Origin: Acidovorax sp. CF316
GTDB lineage: Bacteria > Pseudomonadota > Gammaproteobacteria > Burkholderiales > Burkholderiaceae_C
Assembly (NCBI RefSeq): GCF_000276605.1
Contig: NZ_AKJX01000124.1
Location: 1 to 64,000, forward strand
Length of the DNA: 64,000 bases
Reading direction: 5' to 3'
The notes beneath the pieces were generated by a model. That model was not told the origin of the DNA. It made no database searches and saw nothing but the letters and a program-made list of their open reading frames with translations. Positions 17,645 to 27,145 of this stretch are shown here, piece by piece. Within the stretch, counting starts at the first letter, position 1. Every line of letters begins with the position of its first letter. A program made the translations under genes and the position numbers.

Positions 17645-17650
17645 CAATAT
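17645..17650 (-). promoter_or_regulatory. Putative -10 element (TAATAT) of the antitoxin-toxin-his unit
   Basis: TAATAT on the minus strand, 5 bases upstream of the antitoxin ATG at 17639 after TGAC-type spacer sequence, overlapping the edge of the palindrome. No good -35 match is seen. If used, transcription would start at or very near the ATG. Confidence 0.4.
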
Positions 17651-17684
17651 TACACGAAGTTCGTGCTCCACGAACTTCGTGTAA
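17650..17684. promoter_or_regulatory. Perfect 16-bp-arm palindrome, likely antitoxin operator
   Basis: TTACACGAAGTTCGTG (17650-17665), a 3-base spacer CTC, then its exact reverse complement (17669-17684). It lies between the MocR-like gene stop (17690) and the antitoxin start (17639). On the minus strand no T-run follows, so a terminator is unlikely; arm length and place fit binding of ribbon-helix-helix dimers. Each arm also holds a shorter internal palindrome (CGAAGTTCG). Confidence 0.75.
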
Positions 17685-17689
17685 AAAAT

Positions 17690-19141
17690 TCAGGCCGCTT
17701 TCCGCCCACTGGCCAGCAGCACGCGGCAGGCCATGTCGCCCACCTTGCGCAGGGCCACCAGGTGCGCAGGGGTCCAGTCGCCGCCGACGCCGATGCGCAG
17801 GCAGTTGCGAAAGCGCCCACTGGCACTGAACACGGTGCCGGGCGCGATCAGGATGTGCTCGCCCAGGCAGGCCTCGTGCAACTGCACCGAGTCGAGCGCA
17901 CGCGGCAGTTCCACCCACAGCAGCATGCCGCCGGGCGGATCGCTGACCCGCGTGCCCGGCGGAAAGTGTGCGCCGATGATGTGGCGCACCTCGTCGAGCC
18001 GCGCCGCCGCGGCAGCACGCAGCTGGCGCATGGCGGCCGCGTGCCCGCTCTGGTTGATCAGGTCGGCCAGCGCCAGCTCCAGCACGGCGGATTGGCCACC
18101 GGCCTGCATGTCCTTGATGCTGCGCAGCTGTTCGGTCCAGCGCCCGGCCTCGACCCAGCCCAGGCGCAGGCCCGGGGCCAGGGTCTTGGAGAACGAGTCG
18201 CAGAGCATCACGTGGCCCGTGGTGTCGTAGGACTTGACGGTGCGGCGCATCTCGTCGGGCTCGGCCAGGTCGGTGTAGATCGCATCCTCGATGACCGCCA
18301 TGCCATGGCGCGCGGCCATCTGCGCCAGGCGTCGGCGCTCGGGTTGCGGCATGCAGCTGCCCAGCGGGTTGCTCAGCGTGGGCACCACCATCAAGGCCTT
18401 CACGGGCTGGGTATCGAGGGCGAGCTGCAGCGCGTCGAGCGAGATGCCGTGGCGCGGGTGGGTGGGGATCTCCAGCGCCTTGAGGTGCAGGCCCTGCAGC
18501 ACCTCGAGGAAGGAGAAATGCGTGGGCGACTCCAGTGCCACCACGTCGCCCGGCTGGGTGACGGCGCGCAGGCACAGGGCGATGCTGTCCATGCAGCCGC
18601 CGGTGATCACGATGTTCTCGGGGTCCAGGCTGCAGCCCAGGCCCACGGCATAGCGCGCCAGGGCGCGCCGCGCCTCTTCCTGCCCTGCCGACGACGGGTA
18701 GGTGCACAGCAACTGGCGGTTGCGCTGCACGGCGCGCACCACGGCGCGGCGCACGCGGTCGGGGTTGAGCATGTCGGGACCCGGCGTGCCGCTGCTGAAG
18801 GAGAGCATGTCCACCGGCTGGGCGCGGCCCATGATGCGCTGGCCCAGCCAGTCCACCGAGACCTCGCGCGGGCGGCGCAGCGGGCGCGGGGTGGTCGGCT
18901 CTGGCAGGTTGACCGGGCGCGCCGCCACGAAGAAGCCCGAGCGCGGCCGCGCGGTGATCAGGCGCGCATCCTCGAGCCAGTGGTAGGCCTGCACCACCGT
19001 GCTCTGCGCCACGCCGCGCTGGCGGGCGAGTTCGCGCACCGAGGGCATCTTCTCGCCGCGCGACAGGGTGCCGTTGCGCACCAGTTCGGCCAGCTGGGCC
19101 GCGATCTGCAGGTACAGGGGCGTGGTCTCTTGGGCGTCCAT
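17690..19141 (-). CDS. MocR/PdxR-family regulator (GntR winged helix fused to aminotransferase-like domain)
   Basis: 483 aa. The N-terminal GntR-type winged helix (about residues 5-75, PLYLQIAAQLAELVRNG and RELARQRGVAQSTVVQAYHWL) is joined to a fold-type I aminotransferase-like domain (about 110-480) with the PLP-lysine in CDSFSKTLAPGLRLGWVEAG. Such fusions sense PLP, amino acids or amines and usually do not catalyse transamination. The ATG at 19141 (MDAQETTPLYLQ) is preferred; the longer frame begins with TTG. It is divergent from the DUF2917 gene, with a 12-bp-arm inverted repeat between them, which suggests control of that gene and of itself. It interrupts the his cluster between hisD and the toxin-antitoxin pair. 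Confidence 0.92.
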   Translation of the reverse strand: MDAQETTPLYLQIAAQLAELVRNGTLSRGEKMPSVRELARQRGVAQSTVVQAYHWLEDARLITARPRSGFFVAARPVNLPEPTTPRPLRRPREVSVDWLGQRIMGRAQPVDMLSFSSGTPGPDMLNPDRVRRAVVRAVQRNRQLLCTYPSSAGQEEARRALARYAVGLGCSLDPENIVITGGCMDSIALCLRAVTQPGDVVALESPTHFSFLEVLQGLHLKALEIPTHPRHGISLDALQLALDTQPVKALMVVPTLSNPLGSCMPQPERRRLAQMAARHGMAVIEDAIYTDLAEPDEMRRTVKSYDTTGHVMLCDSFSKTLAPGLRLGWVEAGRWTEQLRSIKDMQAGGQSAVLELALADLINQSGHAAAMRQLRAAAAARLDEVRHIIGAHFPPGTRVSDPPGGMLLWVELPRALDSVQLHEACLGEHILIAPGTVFSASGRFRNCLRIGVGGDWTPAHLVALRKVGDMACRVLLASGRKAA

Positions 19142-19197
19142 GGGTCCATTCTGTACTGCCCAAGGCAATCATGGCCAATACAGATGGCCCCGAAACA

Positions 19198-19237
19198 GTA
19201 CAGCACAGAGGCCTGTGCGCGCGCATCTGTGCTGTAC
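19198..19237. promoter_or_regulatory. 12-bp inverted repeat between mocR-like and DUF2917 genes
   Basis: GTACAGCACAGA (19198-19209) and its exact reverse complement TCTGTGCTGTAC (19226-19237), 28 bases centre to centre, in the divergent promoter region. Related half-sites (CTGTACT at 19151-19157, ATACAGAT near 19179) lie closer to the regulator start. It is a natural candidate binding site for the MocR-like protein. Confidence 0.65.
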
Positions 19238-19294
19238 CAGCTCGGTGCGCGCTGTGGCTGGCGACGGATGCCGCCGCGCAGCACAGTGCAAGGC

Positions 19295-19690
19295 ATGAAC
19301 ACCACCACCCTGCCCTCCCCCTGCCCCCCTCCGACCACCACGGTGCAGCCGCTGCGGCCCCAGGCCCTGGCGCTGCGCTGGAACCGCCAACCCCTGCCGC
19401 CCCCGCAGGCCGTGCAGACGCTCGAATTCCGCGCAGGCGAAACCGCCCTGCTGGAGGTGGAGCAAGGCCGCGTCTGGGTGACCTGCGACGGCCTGCTCGA
19501 AGACTATTTCCTGGAAGCGGGGCAACGCCTGAGCTTCACCGGGCCGGTGCGGCTGCGCGTGAGCGCCGAGGGCCAGCGCCCTGCGCGCCTGAACTGGGCG
19601 TGCCTGCGCGCCAGCGATGCGGCCGGCCGCGCCGCCACCCCGCAGGCCGGTGCGCTGCCTGCCGCGGGCCTGCGCATGCGCGCGGCCTGA
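19295..19690 (+). CDS. DUF2917 domain-containing protein
   Basis: 131 aa. The central part (LEFRAGETALLEVEQGRVWVT to YFLEAGQRLSFTG, about residues 35-85) matches the short beta-rich, cupin-like pattern of DUF2917 proteins. No signal peptide or membrane segment is seen. N-terminal 30 residues are Pro/Thr-rich and C-terminal 25 are Ala/Gly-rich, so only the middle is likely to fold. Function is unknown. It is divergent from the MocR-like regulator and ends 9 bases from the convergent hisD stop. The ATG at 19295 is the first after the promoter region; no strong ribosome-binding site is seen. Confidence 0.8.
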   Translation: MNTTTLPSPCPPPTTTVQPLRPQALALRWNRQPLPPPQAVQTLEFRAGETALLEVEQGRVWVTCDGLLEDYFLEAGQRLSFTGPVRLRVSAEGQRPARLNWACLRASDAAGRAATPQAGALPAAGLRMRAA

Positions 19691-19699
19691 CGAGCCCTG

Positions 19700-21082
19700 T
19701 CAGCCCCGCGCCGGGGGCACGGGCACGAGCCGCAGCTCGGCGGCGCGTGCGTGGGCCTGCAGGCCCTCGCCATAGGCCAGTTCGGCCGCGATGGTGCCCA
19801 GGGCCTGGGCCCCGGCCTCGCTCACCTCGATGAGGCTGCTGCGTTTTTGGAAGTCGTACACCCCCAGCGGCGAGCTGAAGCGTGCCGTGCCGCTGGTGGG
19901 CAGCACGTGGTTGGGGCCGGCGCAGTAGTCACCCAGGCTCTCGCTGGTGTAGGCCCCGAGGAAGATGGCCCCAGCGTGGCGCAGCAGCGGCTCCCAGCGG
20001 TGCGGCTCGTTGCTGCTCACCTCCAGGTGCTCGGGGGCGATGCGGTTGCTGATGGCGCAGGCCTCTTCCATGCTGCGCGTGTGGATCAGCGCGCCGCGGC
20101 CATTCAGGCTCTTGGCGATGATCTCGGCGCGCGGCATGCTGGGCAGCAGGCGGTCGATGGCCTCCTGCACGGCGTCGAGGTAGGCCGCGTCAGGGCACAG
20201 CAGGATGCTCTGCGCCAGCTCGTCGTGCTCGGCCTGCGAGAACAGGTCCATGGCCACCCAGTCGGCCGGGGTGCTGCCATCGGCCAGCACCAGGATTTCG
20301 CTGGGGCCGGCGATCATGTCGATGCCCACGGTGCCGAACACGCGCTTCTTGGCGCTGGCCACATAGGCGTTGCCCGGGCCGGTGATCTTGTCGACCTTGG
20401 GCACGGTGGCCGTGCCATAGGCCAGGGCCGCCACGGCCTGGGCGCCGCCGATGGTGAAGGCGCGCGTGACGCCGGCCACGTAGGCCGCGGCCAGCACCAG
20501 TTCATTGCGCTCGCCTTGGGTGGACGCCAGTTGCGCGCCCGAGCCCCCGGTGGCCACGCTGCCGCGCACGGGCGTGGGCACCACCATGATGATCTCCTGC
20601 ACGCCGGCCACGTGGGCGGGGATGGCGTTCATGAGCAGGCTCGACGGGTAGGCCGCCTTGCCGCCGGGCACGTAGATGCCCACGCGGTCGAGCGGCGTGA
20701 CCTTCTGGCCCAGCAGGGTGCCGTCTTCGTCGCGGTAGCTCCAGCTCTCGCCCGAGGCTTTCTTCTGCGCCTCGTGGTAGCTGCGCACGCGCCGGGCAGC
20801 GGCCTGCAGGGCATCGCGCTGGGCCGCGGGGATGGCGTCGAAGGCGGCCTTGAAGTCAGCCTGCGTGAGTTCCAGGGCCGCCATGGACTCGGCGGCCAGG
20901 CCATCGAAGCGGGCCGTGTAGTCGAGCACGGCGGCATCGCCGCGCACCTGCACGTCGGCCAGGATGTCGGCCACGCGCTGCTCGATGGCCGCATCCGTGT
21001 CGGCGGACCAATGCAGGCGATCGCGGAAGGCGGCTTCGAAATCGGCGCTGTCGGTACGGAGGCGAACGGGCTTGGCTTGCAT
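19700..21082 (-). CDS. hisD: Histidinol dehydrogenase (HisD)
   Basis: 460 aa. Zn-dependent NAD enzyme for the last two oxidations from histidinol to histidine. Typical motifs: [64 protein letters not shown], the [13 protein letters not shown] Zn region and PEHLEV. It is longer than the usual 430-440 aa because of about 18 Gly/Ser-rich residues inserted near residue 175 ([15 protein letters not shown]) before the [11 protein letters not shown] helix. It lies 41 bases after hisG. Its end meets the DUF2917 gene tail to tail, so the hisG-hisD transcript stops short of hisC. Confidence 0.97.
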   Translation of the reverse strand: MQAKPVRLRTDSADFEAAFRDRLHWSADTDAAIEQRVADILADVQVRGDAAVLDYTARFDGLAAESMAALELTQADFKAAFDAIPAAQRDALQAAARRVRSYHEAQKKASGESWSYRDEDGTLLGQKVTPLDRVGIYVPGGKAAYPSSLLMNAIPAHVAGVQEIIMVVPTPVRGSVATGGSGAQLASTQGERNELVLAAAYVAGVTRAFTIGGAQAVAALAYGTATVPKVDKITGPGNAYVASAKKRVFGTVGIDMIAGPSEILVLADGSTPADWVAMDLFSQAEHDELAQSILLCPDAAYLDAVQEAIDRLLPSMPRAEIIAKSLNGRGALIHTRSMEEACAISNRIAPEHLEVSSNEPHRWEPLLRHAGAIFLGAYTSESLGDYCAGPNHVLPTSGTARFSSPLGVYDFQKRSSLIEVSEAGAQALGTIAAELAYGEGLQAHARAAELRLVPVPPARG

Positions 21083-21123
21083 GGCTTTCGGGTCTCTATC
21101 GCAGTGGGAAATCGGTGGTTCGT

Positions 21124-21774
21124 TCAGGCGCGCGCCGCGGTGGCCGCGGCAAACGCATCGATGATGCGCCGCAGCGGGGCCTGCTTGAGCTTGAGTGCGG
21201 CCTGGTTGACGACCAGGTAGGAGCTGATGTCCATGATGCGCTCAACTTCCACCAGGTGGTTGGCCTTGAGGGTGTTGCCGGTGGACACCAGGTCGACGAT
21301 GGCGTCGGACAGGCCGATCAGCGGCGCCAGCTCCATGCTGCCGTAGAGCTTGACCATGTCCACGTGCACGCCCTTGGTGGCGAAGAAGTCGCGCGCGATG
21401 GAGGTGTACTTGGTGGCCACCTTCAGGCGCGAGCCCTGCTTGACGGCACGCTCGTAGTCGAAGTCGTTGCGCACGGCCACGCTCACGCGGCACTTGGCGA
21501 TCTGCAGGTCCAGCGGCTGGTACAGGCCCTGGCCGCCGTGCTCGATCAGGGTGTCCTTGCCGGTCACGCCGATGTCGGCACCGCCGTACTCCACGTAGGT
21601 GGGCACGTCGGTGGCCCGCACCAGCACCACGCGCACGTCGGGCTGGTTGGTGGGCAGGATGAGCTTGCGCGATTTTTCGGGGTCTTCGAGCACTTCGATG
21701 CCGGCGGCAGCCAGGAGCGGCAGGGTCTCGTCGAAGATGCGGCCCTTGGACAGGGCGAGGGTGATCATGGTCAT
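21124..21774 (-). CDS. hisG: ATP phosphoribosyltransferase, short form (HisG)
   Basis: 216 aa. Catalyses the first step of histidine synthesis, joining ATP and PRPP. It is the short form lacking the C-terminal regulatory domain, so it should need HisZ for activity and feedback control; hisZ is not in this window. Motifs [18 protein letters not shown] and the PRPP loop [18 protein letters not shown] are clear. It sits 12 bases after murA on the same strand and before hisD, the usual Burkholderiales order, so murA-hisG-hisD are probably co-transcribed. Confidence 0.97.
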   Translation of the reverse strand: MTMITLALSKGRIFDETLPLLAAAGIEVLEDPEKSRKLILPTNQPDVRVVLVRATDVPTYVEYGGADIGVTGKDTLIEHGGQGLYQPLDLQIAKCRVSVAVRNDFDYERAVKQGSRLKVATKYTSIARDFFATKGVHVDMVKLYGSMELAPLIGLSDAIVDLVSTGNTLKANHLVEVERIMDISSYLVVNQAALKLKQAPLRRIIDAFAAATAARA

Positions 21775-21786
21775 GGGGTTTCTCTC

Positions 21787-23079
<1,293 letters not shown>

Positions 23080-23129
23080 CGCGAAACCCGTGAAAAAGTA
23101 GTGGGAGGTGCCGTGGGCGCAGTCGCCGC

Positions 23130-23372
23130 TCAGCGCGGCTGCGCCGCCCATTCGGCGGGCGTGAAGGTCTTCATGGACAGGGCATGCACCTCGTCCGTCT
23201 GCATGCGCGTGCCCAGCGTGGCGTACACGCGCTGGTGGCGCTGGATGGGGCGCTTGCCCTCGAACTCGGCCGAGACGATGGTGGCGTACCAGTGGCGGCC
23301 ATCGCCCTGCAGGTCGAGGTGCTCGCAGGCCAGGCCGGCGGCGATGAGGTCTTTGAGTTGGTCGGCGGTCAT
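23130..23372 (-). CDS. BolA-family protein (IbaG/YrbA-like)
   Basis: 80 aa. The BolA fold shows in the helix [11 protein letters not shown], the strand region [27 protein letters not shown] and the C-terminal [14 protein letters not shown]. In Proteobacteria this short type next to mla genes and murA is IbaG, which with a monothiol glutaredoxin binds a 2Fe-2S cluster. The conserved His (RHQRVY) is a cluster ligand in this family. The start at 23372 removes a Pro/His-rich extension. There are 79 bases from the ABC permease and 50 to murA. Confidence 0.92.
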   Translation of the reverse strand: MTADQLKDLIAAGLACEHLDLQGDGRHWYATIVSAEFEGKRPIQRHQRVYATLGTRMQTDEVHALSMKTFTPAEWAAQPR

Positions 23373-23423
23373 GGGTGGGGCGTGGTGGTCTGCGTCATCC
23401 GGGGCGGGCGGCAAGGGTACCGC

Positions 23424-23443
23424 GAACCGCCCCCGGGCGGTTC
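23424..23443 (-). terminator. GC-rich hairpin after the ABC-2 permease gene
   Basis: 9-bp perfect stem (GAACCGCCC 23424-23432 with GGGCGGTTC 23435-23443) with a 2-base nominal loop, 8 bases past the permease stop. No T-run follows on the minus strand, so it may only stall polymerase or protect the RNA end. Confidence 0.4.
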
Positions 23444-23451
23444 AGTATCGG

Positions 23452-24207
23452 TCAATGGCGGATCTTGTAGCCCGTGCGCAGCAGGTGCACGGCCAGCCAG
23501 CTGACCGCGAGCCAGGCCACGCCGACGATGGACAGGCTGAGCCAGGGCGAGGTGTCGCTCTGGCCGAAGAAGCCGTAGCGAAAGCCATCGATCATGTAGA
23601 AGAACGGGTTCAGGTGGCTCACGGTCTGCCAGAACGGCGGCAGGGACTGGATGGAGTAGAACACGCCGGACAGGAAGGTCATCGGCACGATCACGAAGTT
23701 CTGGAACGCCGCCATCTGGTCGAACTTGTCGGCCCACAGGCCGGCGATGAGCCCCAGCGTGGCCAGCAGCGCGGCCCCCAGGAAGGCGAAGGCCAGGATC
23801 CACAGCGGCGCGGCGAACTCGGGCCGCGCGAAGGCGATGGTGACGAGGAACACCCCCAACCCCACGGCCAGCCCGCGCACGATGGACGAGCCCACATAGG
23901 CCACGAACCAGGCCCAGTGCGACAGGGGCGTGAGCAGCACGAACACCAGGCTGCCCATGATCTTGCTCTGGATCAGGCTCGACGAGCTGTTGGCAAAGGC
24001 GTTCTGCAGCACGCTCATCATGACCAGGCCGGGCACCAGGAAGGCGGTGTAGCTGATGCGGTCGTAGACCTTCACATGGTCTTCGAGCACGTGGCCGAAG
24101 ATCAGCAGGTACAGCACGGCGGTGAGCACCGGGGCGGCCACGGTCTGGAAGCTGACCTTCCAGAAACGCAGCACCTCCTTGTAGAACAGGGTCTGCCAGC
24201 CGGTCAT
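23452..24207 (-). CDS. ABC-2 type transporter permease (YadH-like)
   Basis: 251 aa with six predicted membrane helices. The family motif near the C-terminus (SLPPFWQTVSHLNPFFYMIDGFRYGFFG) is the ABC-2 signature of exporters such as YadH, NodJ and KpsM. It forms the channel for the ATPase encoded upstream; the genes overlap by 4 bases (ATGA). The substrate is unknown. Its place between mlaB and bolA-murA is conserved in related bacteria and hints at envelope function, but nothing in the sequence shows what is moved. Confidence 0.92.
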   Translation of the reverse strand: MTGWQTLFYKEVLRFWKVSFQTVAAPVLTAVLYLLIFGHVLEDHVKVYDRISYTAFLVPGLVMMSVLQNAFANSSSSLIQSKIMGSLVFVLLTPLSHWAWFVAYVGSSIVRGLAVGLGVFLVTIAFARPEFAAPLWILAFAFLGAALLATLGLIAGLWADKFDQMAAFQNFVIVPMTFLSGVFYSIQSLPPFWQTVSHLNPFFYMIDGFRYGFFGQSDTSPWLSLSIVGVAWLAVSWLAVHLLRTGYKIRH

Positions 24208-25160
24208 GCGCGCACCTCCACGGGGGCCGCGGTGGGCGCAGGCGGGGGATGGGACGAGGAGGTGCCGGCCATGACCTGCAGGAACACGTCCTCCAGGTCG
24301 GGGCGGCGGATCTCCATGTCGTGCACCTCGACGCCGGCCAGGCGCAGGGCGGCCAGGTGCTCCTCGATCTCGCGCGCGTCATGGGCCGGCATCTGCACGA
24401 TGCGCCCGGTGACGCGCGCCAGGCGCGCGAGCGCAGGCGGCAGGTCCACGTCGGCCTTGAACTGCAGCACGTTGCCCGAGGCAGCCTTGAGCAGGTCGCT
24501 GGTATCGGCCAGGGCCACCACCTGCCCGGTCTTGAGCATGGCGATGCGGTTGCACAGGGCCTCGGCCTCTTCGAGGTAGTGCGTGGTGAGCAGCACGGTG
24601 TGCCCTTCCTTGTTCAGGCGGGCGATGAATTGCCACAGCGTCTGGCGCAACTCCACGTCCACCCCCGCGGTGGGCTCGTCGAGCACGATGATGGGCGGCT
24701 TGTGCACCAGCGCCTGGGCGACGAGCACGCGGCGCTTCATGCCGCCCGACAGCTGGCGCATGTTGGCGTTGGCCTTGTCGGTGAGGCCCAGGTGGTGCAG
24801 CAGTTCGTCGATCCAGGCGTCGTTGTTCTTGACGCCGAAATAACCGGACTGGATGCGCAGCGCCTCGCGCACGTTGAAGAAGGGGTCGAAGACCAGCTCC
24901 TGCGGCACCACGCCGAGCTTGCGGCGCGCCTGCGCGAAATCCGCCTGCACGTCGCTGCCCTGCACCAGCACGCGGCCATGGCTGGGACGCGCCAGGCCGG
25001 CGAGGATGCTGATGAGGGTGGTCTTGCCGGCGCCATTGGGGCCGAGCAGTCCGAAGAACTCCCCTTCCTCGATGTCCAGGCTGACCTGGTTGAGTGCCTG
25101 GAATGGGCCTTTGGGGGTGTCAAAGGTCTTGGAAACGGCTTGGAATGAGACTGCGGGCAT
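24204..25160 (-). CDS. ABC transporter ATP-binding protein (YadG-like)
   Basis: 318 aa. Complete nucleotide-binding domain: Walker A GPNGAGKTTL (about residues 40-49), signature LSGGMKRRVLVAQAL, Walker B IIVLDEPTAGVD and the H-loop LLTTHYLEE. The about 90-residue C-terminal extension includes the pattern VHDMEIRRPDLEDVFL seen in drug or polymer-export ATPases of the CcmA/DrrA/YadG group. It pairs with the permease through a 4-base overlap. It lies 68 bases after mlaB on the same strand. Confidence 0.94.
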   Translation of the reverse strand: MPAVSFQAVSKTFDTPKGPFQALNQVSLDIEEGEFFGLLGPNGAGKTTLISILAGLARPSHGRVLVQGSDVQADFAQARRKLGVVPQELVFDPFFNVREALRIQSGYFGVKNNDAWIDELLHHLGLTDKANANMRQLSGGMKRRVLVAQALVHKPPIIVLDEPTAGVDVELRQTLWQFIARLNKEGHTVLLTTHYLEEAEALCNRIAMLKTGQVVALADTSDLLKAASGNVLQFKADVDLPPALARLARVTGRIVQMPAHDAREIEEHLAALRLAGVEVHDMEIRRPDLEDVFLQVMAGTSSSHPPPAPTAAPVEVRA

Positions 25161-25228
25161 GAGCCGCTGATTTTAAGGCCTGGTGCACAAACCTGCTGTG
25201 CCGGCCCCGGGAACCCCTGCCGAAGGGA

Positions 25229-25504
25229 TCAGGCCGCAGGCAGCAGGTCGGCCACGCCGTACAGGCCAGCCATGCTGTTCAAGGCTGCGGGCAGGCCCTG
25301 CACGGCGAAGGTCTTGCGGTCCGAGAGCGCTTCGCGCCGGCACTCGAGCAGCACCGCCAGCGCAGAGGTGTCGAACACCGCCAGCGCCTGGGCGTCCACG
25401 ACCACGCTCGGCTCCTTGTGCACCTTGAGGCCCTGCAGGAGCATGCGCAGGCAGGCCGGTGCCTGGCGGTGGGTCAGCTCCTGCGGAAGGACCAGCACGG
25501 GCAT
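25229..25504 (-). CDS. mlaB: STAS-domain protein MlaB
   Basis: 91 aa cytosolic STAS domain with the core pattern VVVDAQALAVFDTSALAVLLECRREAL; the Asp-Thr-Ser in FDTSAL is the usual STAS site. In the MlaFEDB complex it binds and supports the ATPase MlaF. The start at 25504 (MPVLVLPQELTHRQ) was chosen over a longer frame whose first codons overlap the mlaC end. It lies 16 bases after mlaC, last of the mla genes, with the YadGH-type exporter next. Confidence 0.88.
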   Translation of the reverse strand: MPVLVLPQELTHRQAPACLRMLLQGLKVHKEPSVVVDAQALAVFDTSALAVLLECRREALSDRKTFAVQGLPAALNSMAGLYGVADLLPAA

Positions 25505-25520
25505 GGAGGCAGGCCCCGCG

Positions 25521-26195
25521 TCAGCCCTTGGTACCGGCATTGGACTTGTTGCGCGCCTCGAGCGAGGCGATCAGGCCATCCACGCCCTTGGCGTTGATTT
25601 CCTGCGCGAACTGGCCCTTGTACGTTTCCACCAGCCACACGCCGAGCACGTTGAGGTTGTAGATCTTCCAGCCTGCGCCGTCGCCCGGGGTCTTTTCCAG
25701 GCGGTAATCGAGCTGGATCGGGTCGCCCCGGCCCACGATCTCGGTGCGCACCAGCACGTCCTTGTCGGCCGGATCGGCACGCAAGGGCTTGACCAGGATA
25801 GTCTGGTCGTTGACCTGGGCCAGCGCACCCGCATAGGTGCGCACCAGCAGTATCTTGAATTCGTCCTGCAGGCGCTTTTGCTGCTCGGGCGTGGCCTGCC
25901 GCCAGCCCGGCCCCACGGCGGCGGCGGTCATGCGGCGGAAGTTCACGTTCGGCATGACCGTCTTGTCCACCAGCGCGATCACCTTGGAGATGTCGCCACC
26001 CTGGATGGACTTGTCGGCCTTGACCGTGTTGAGCACGTCGGTAGACAGGCGCTTGATCAGGGCGTCGGGGGCTTCGTCGGCAGCAGCAGCGGACAACGGC
26101 AGGCCCAGGGAGGTCACAGCCACCAGGGTCAGGGCCATGTGGCCCATGAGTCGTCGGTTTATCATCATCGTCGTCATCATCTCGTCTTCTTTCAT
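25521..26195 (-). CDS. mlaC: Periplasmic phospholipid shuttle MlaC
   Basis: About 224 aa. Carries phospholipid across the periplasm between MlaA in the outer membrane and MlaFEDB in the inner membrane. A signal peptide (MGHMALTLVAVTSLGLPLSAAAA) is followed by the Tol-Tol-B/MlaC fold with FRRMTAAAVGPGWRQAT, EFKILLVRTYAGAL and WKIYNLNVLGVWLVETYK. The start is uncertain: ATGs at 26237, 26195, 26180 and a few codons later are in frame, and the choice does not alter the mature protein. It is 119 bases after mlaA on the same strand. Confidence 0.93.
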   Translation of the reverse strand: MKEDEMMTTMMINRRLMGHMALTLVAVTSLGLPLSAAAADEAPDALIKRLSTDVLNTVKADKSIQGGDISKVIALVDKTVMPNVNFRRMTAAAVGPGWRQATPEQQKRLQDEFKILLVRTYAGALAQVNDQTILVKPLRADPADKDVLVRTEIVGRGDPIQLDYRLEKTPGDGAGWKIYNLNVLGVWLVETYKGQFAQEINAKGVDGLIASLEARNKSNAGTKG

Positions 26196-26314
26196 GGGGG
26201 CGGGCAAGGCACCCTTGATTTCATTGTGGGCGCTCAATGCCTGCCATGTGCTTCTGCCCGGTAGCGGATTGCAAGCAAGTGCAACACCCCGCCGAGCTTG
26301 AATCCTCCGCCGGT

Positions 26315-27145
26315 TCAGCGGGTTTTGGTATTTGCCGGTGGGGGCTCCTCGGGCAGCACGCCGTCATTGGCGTCGCGGTCGCTGTCGTCCTTGTCGTATG
26401 GGGCCGCCCCGGCCTGGCTTCGCACCTGCAGGAACACATCGCGCGTGAAGCTGTATTTGTCGAGCGCCGCGCTGTCGAGCACCGAACCGGCGCGCAGCAG
26501 GTTGGCACGCGCGTCCACCGCGCGCAGGGCGTAGAGCGAATTGCGGGCCGAGGTCGGGTCCACATAGCGCACGGGGTTGCCCACCATGTCCACCGGCAGC
26601 GCGAAGGTATCGCGCACGGTGGACGGCCCCAGGATGGGCAGGACCAGGTAGGGGCCGGTATCCACGCCCCAGCGGCCCAGCGTCAGGCCGAAGTCCTGGC
26701 GGTAGCGGTCGATGCCGATCTCGCTGGCCACGTCAAGCACGCCGCCCAGACCGAGGAAGGTGTTCACGTTGACGCGCATGAAGCTGGAGGCAGCACCTTC
26801 GAGCCGGAACTGCAGCACGTTGTTCACGAAGGACCAGACGTCGGTCAGATTGGCAAAGAAGTTGCTCACCCCGGTGCGCACGGGAGCGGGCGTGACTTCC
26901 TTGTAGGCCGTGGCCACGGGCTTGAGCACGATGGCATCGACCTGTTCGTTGAACTTGGTGACGCCGCGGTTGTAAGGCTCCAGCGGGTCGCGCGGATCGT
27001 TGCGCGGGCCGCTCGCACAGCCCGCCAGCAGGGCCAGGCCCAGTACGGCCACCAGCGCGCGGCCGGCGCGGCGCAGCGTTGCAGCGCCATCCGCGCCGTG
27101 GTTGTCATCGTCGCGGGCAGGGCCCGCTTGCATCCTGTTCATCAT
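26315..27145 (-). CDS. mlaA: Outer-membrane lipoprotein MlaA (VacJ)
   Basis: 276 aa lipoprotein with lipobox LALLAGCASG (Cys about residue 43). It forms the outer-membrane end of the Mla pathway, taking misplaced phospholipids from the outer leaflet. Family motifs include DPLEPYNRGVTKFNEQVD, FFANLTDVWSFVNNVLQ, NTFLGLGGVLDVASE and GPYLVLPILGPSTVRDT. The N-terminus before the lipobox is long and charged (DDDNHGADGAATLRRAG), so a later start is possible. Its start overlaps the mlaD stop by 4 bases. In Burkholderiales mlaA is inside the mla operon, unlike E. coli. Confidence 0.96.
   Translation of the reverse strand: MMNRMQAGPARDDDNHGADGAATLRRAGRALVAVLGLALLAGCASGPRNDPRDPLEPYNRGVTKFNEQVDAIVLKPVATAYKEVTPAPVRTGVSNFFANLTDVWSFVNNVLQFRLEGAASSFMRVNVNTFLGLGGVLDVASEIGIDRYRQDFGLTLGRWGVDTGPYLVLPILGPSTVRDTFALPVDMVGNPVRYVDPTSARNSLYALRAVDARANLLRAGSVLDSAALDKYSFTRDVFLQVRSQAGAAPYDKDDSDRDANDGVLPEEPPPANTKTR

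Noticed and set aside
17650-17684. The palindrome as terminator of the MocR-like gene
   Set aside because: On the minus strand no T-run follows the stem; the A/T run lies on the wrong side.
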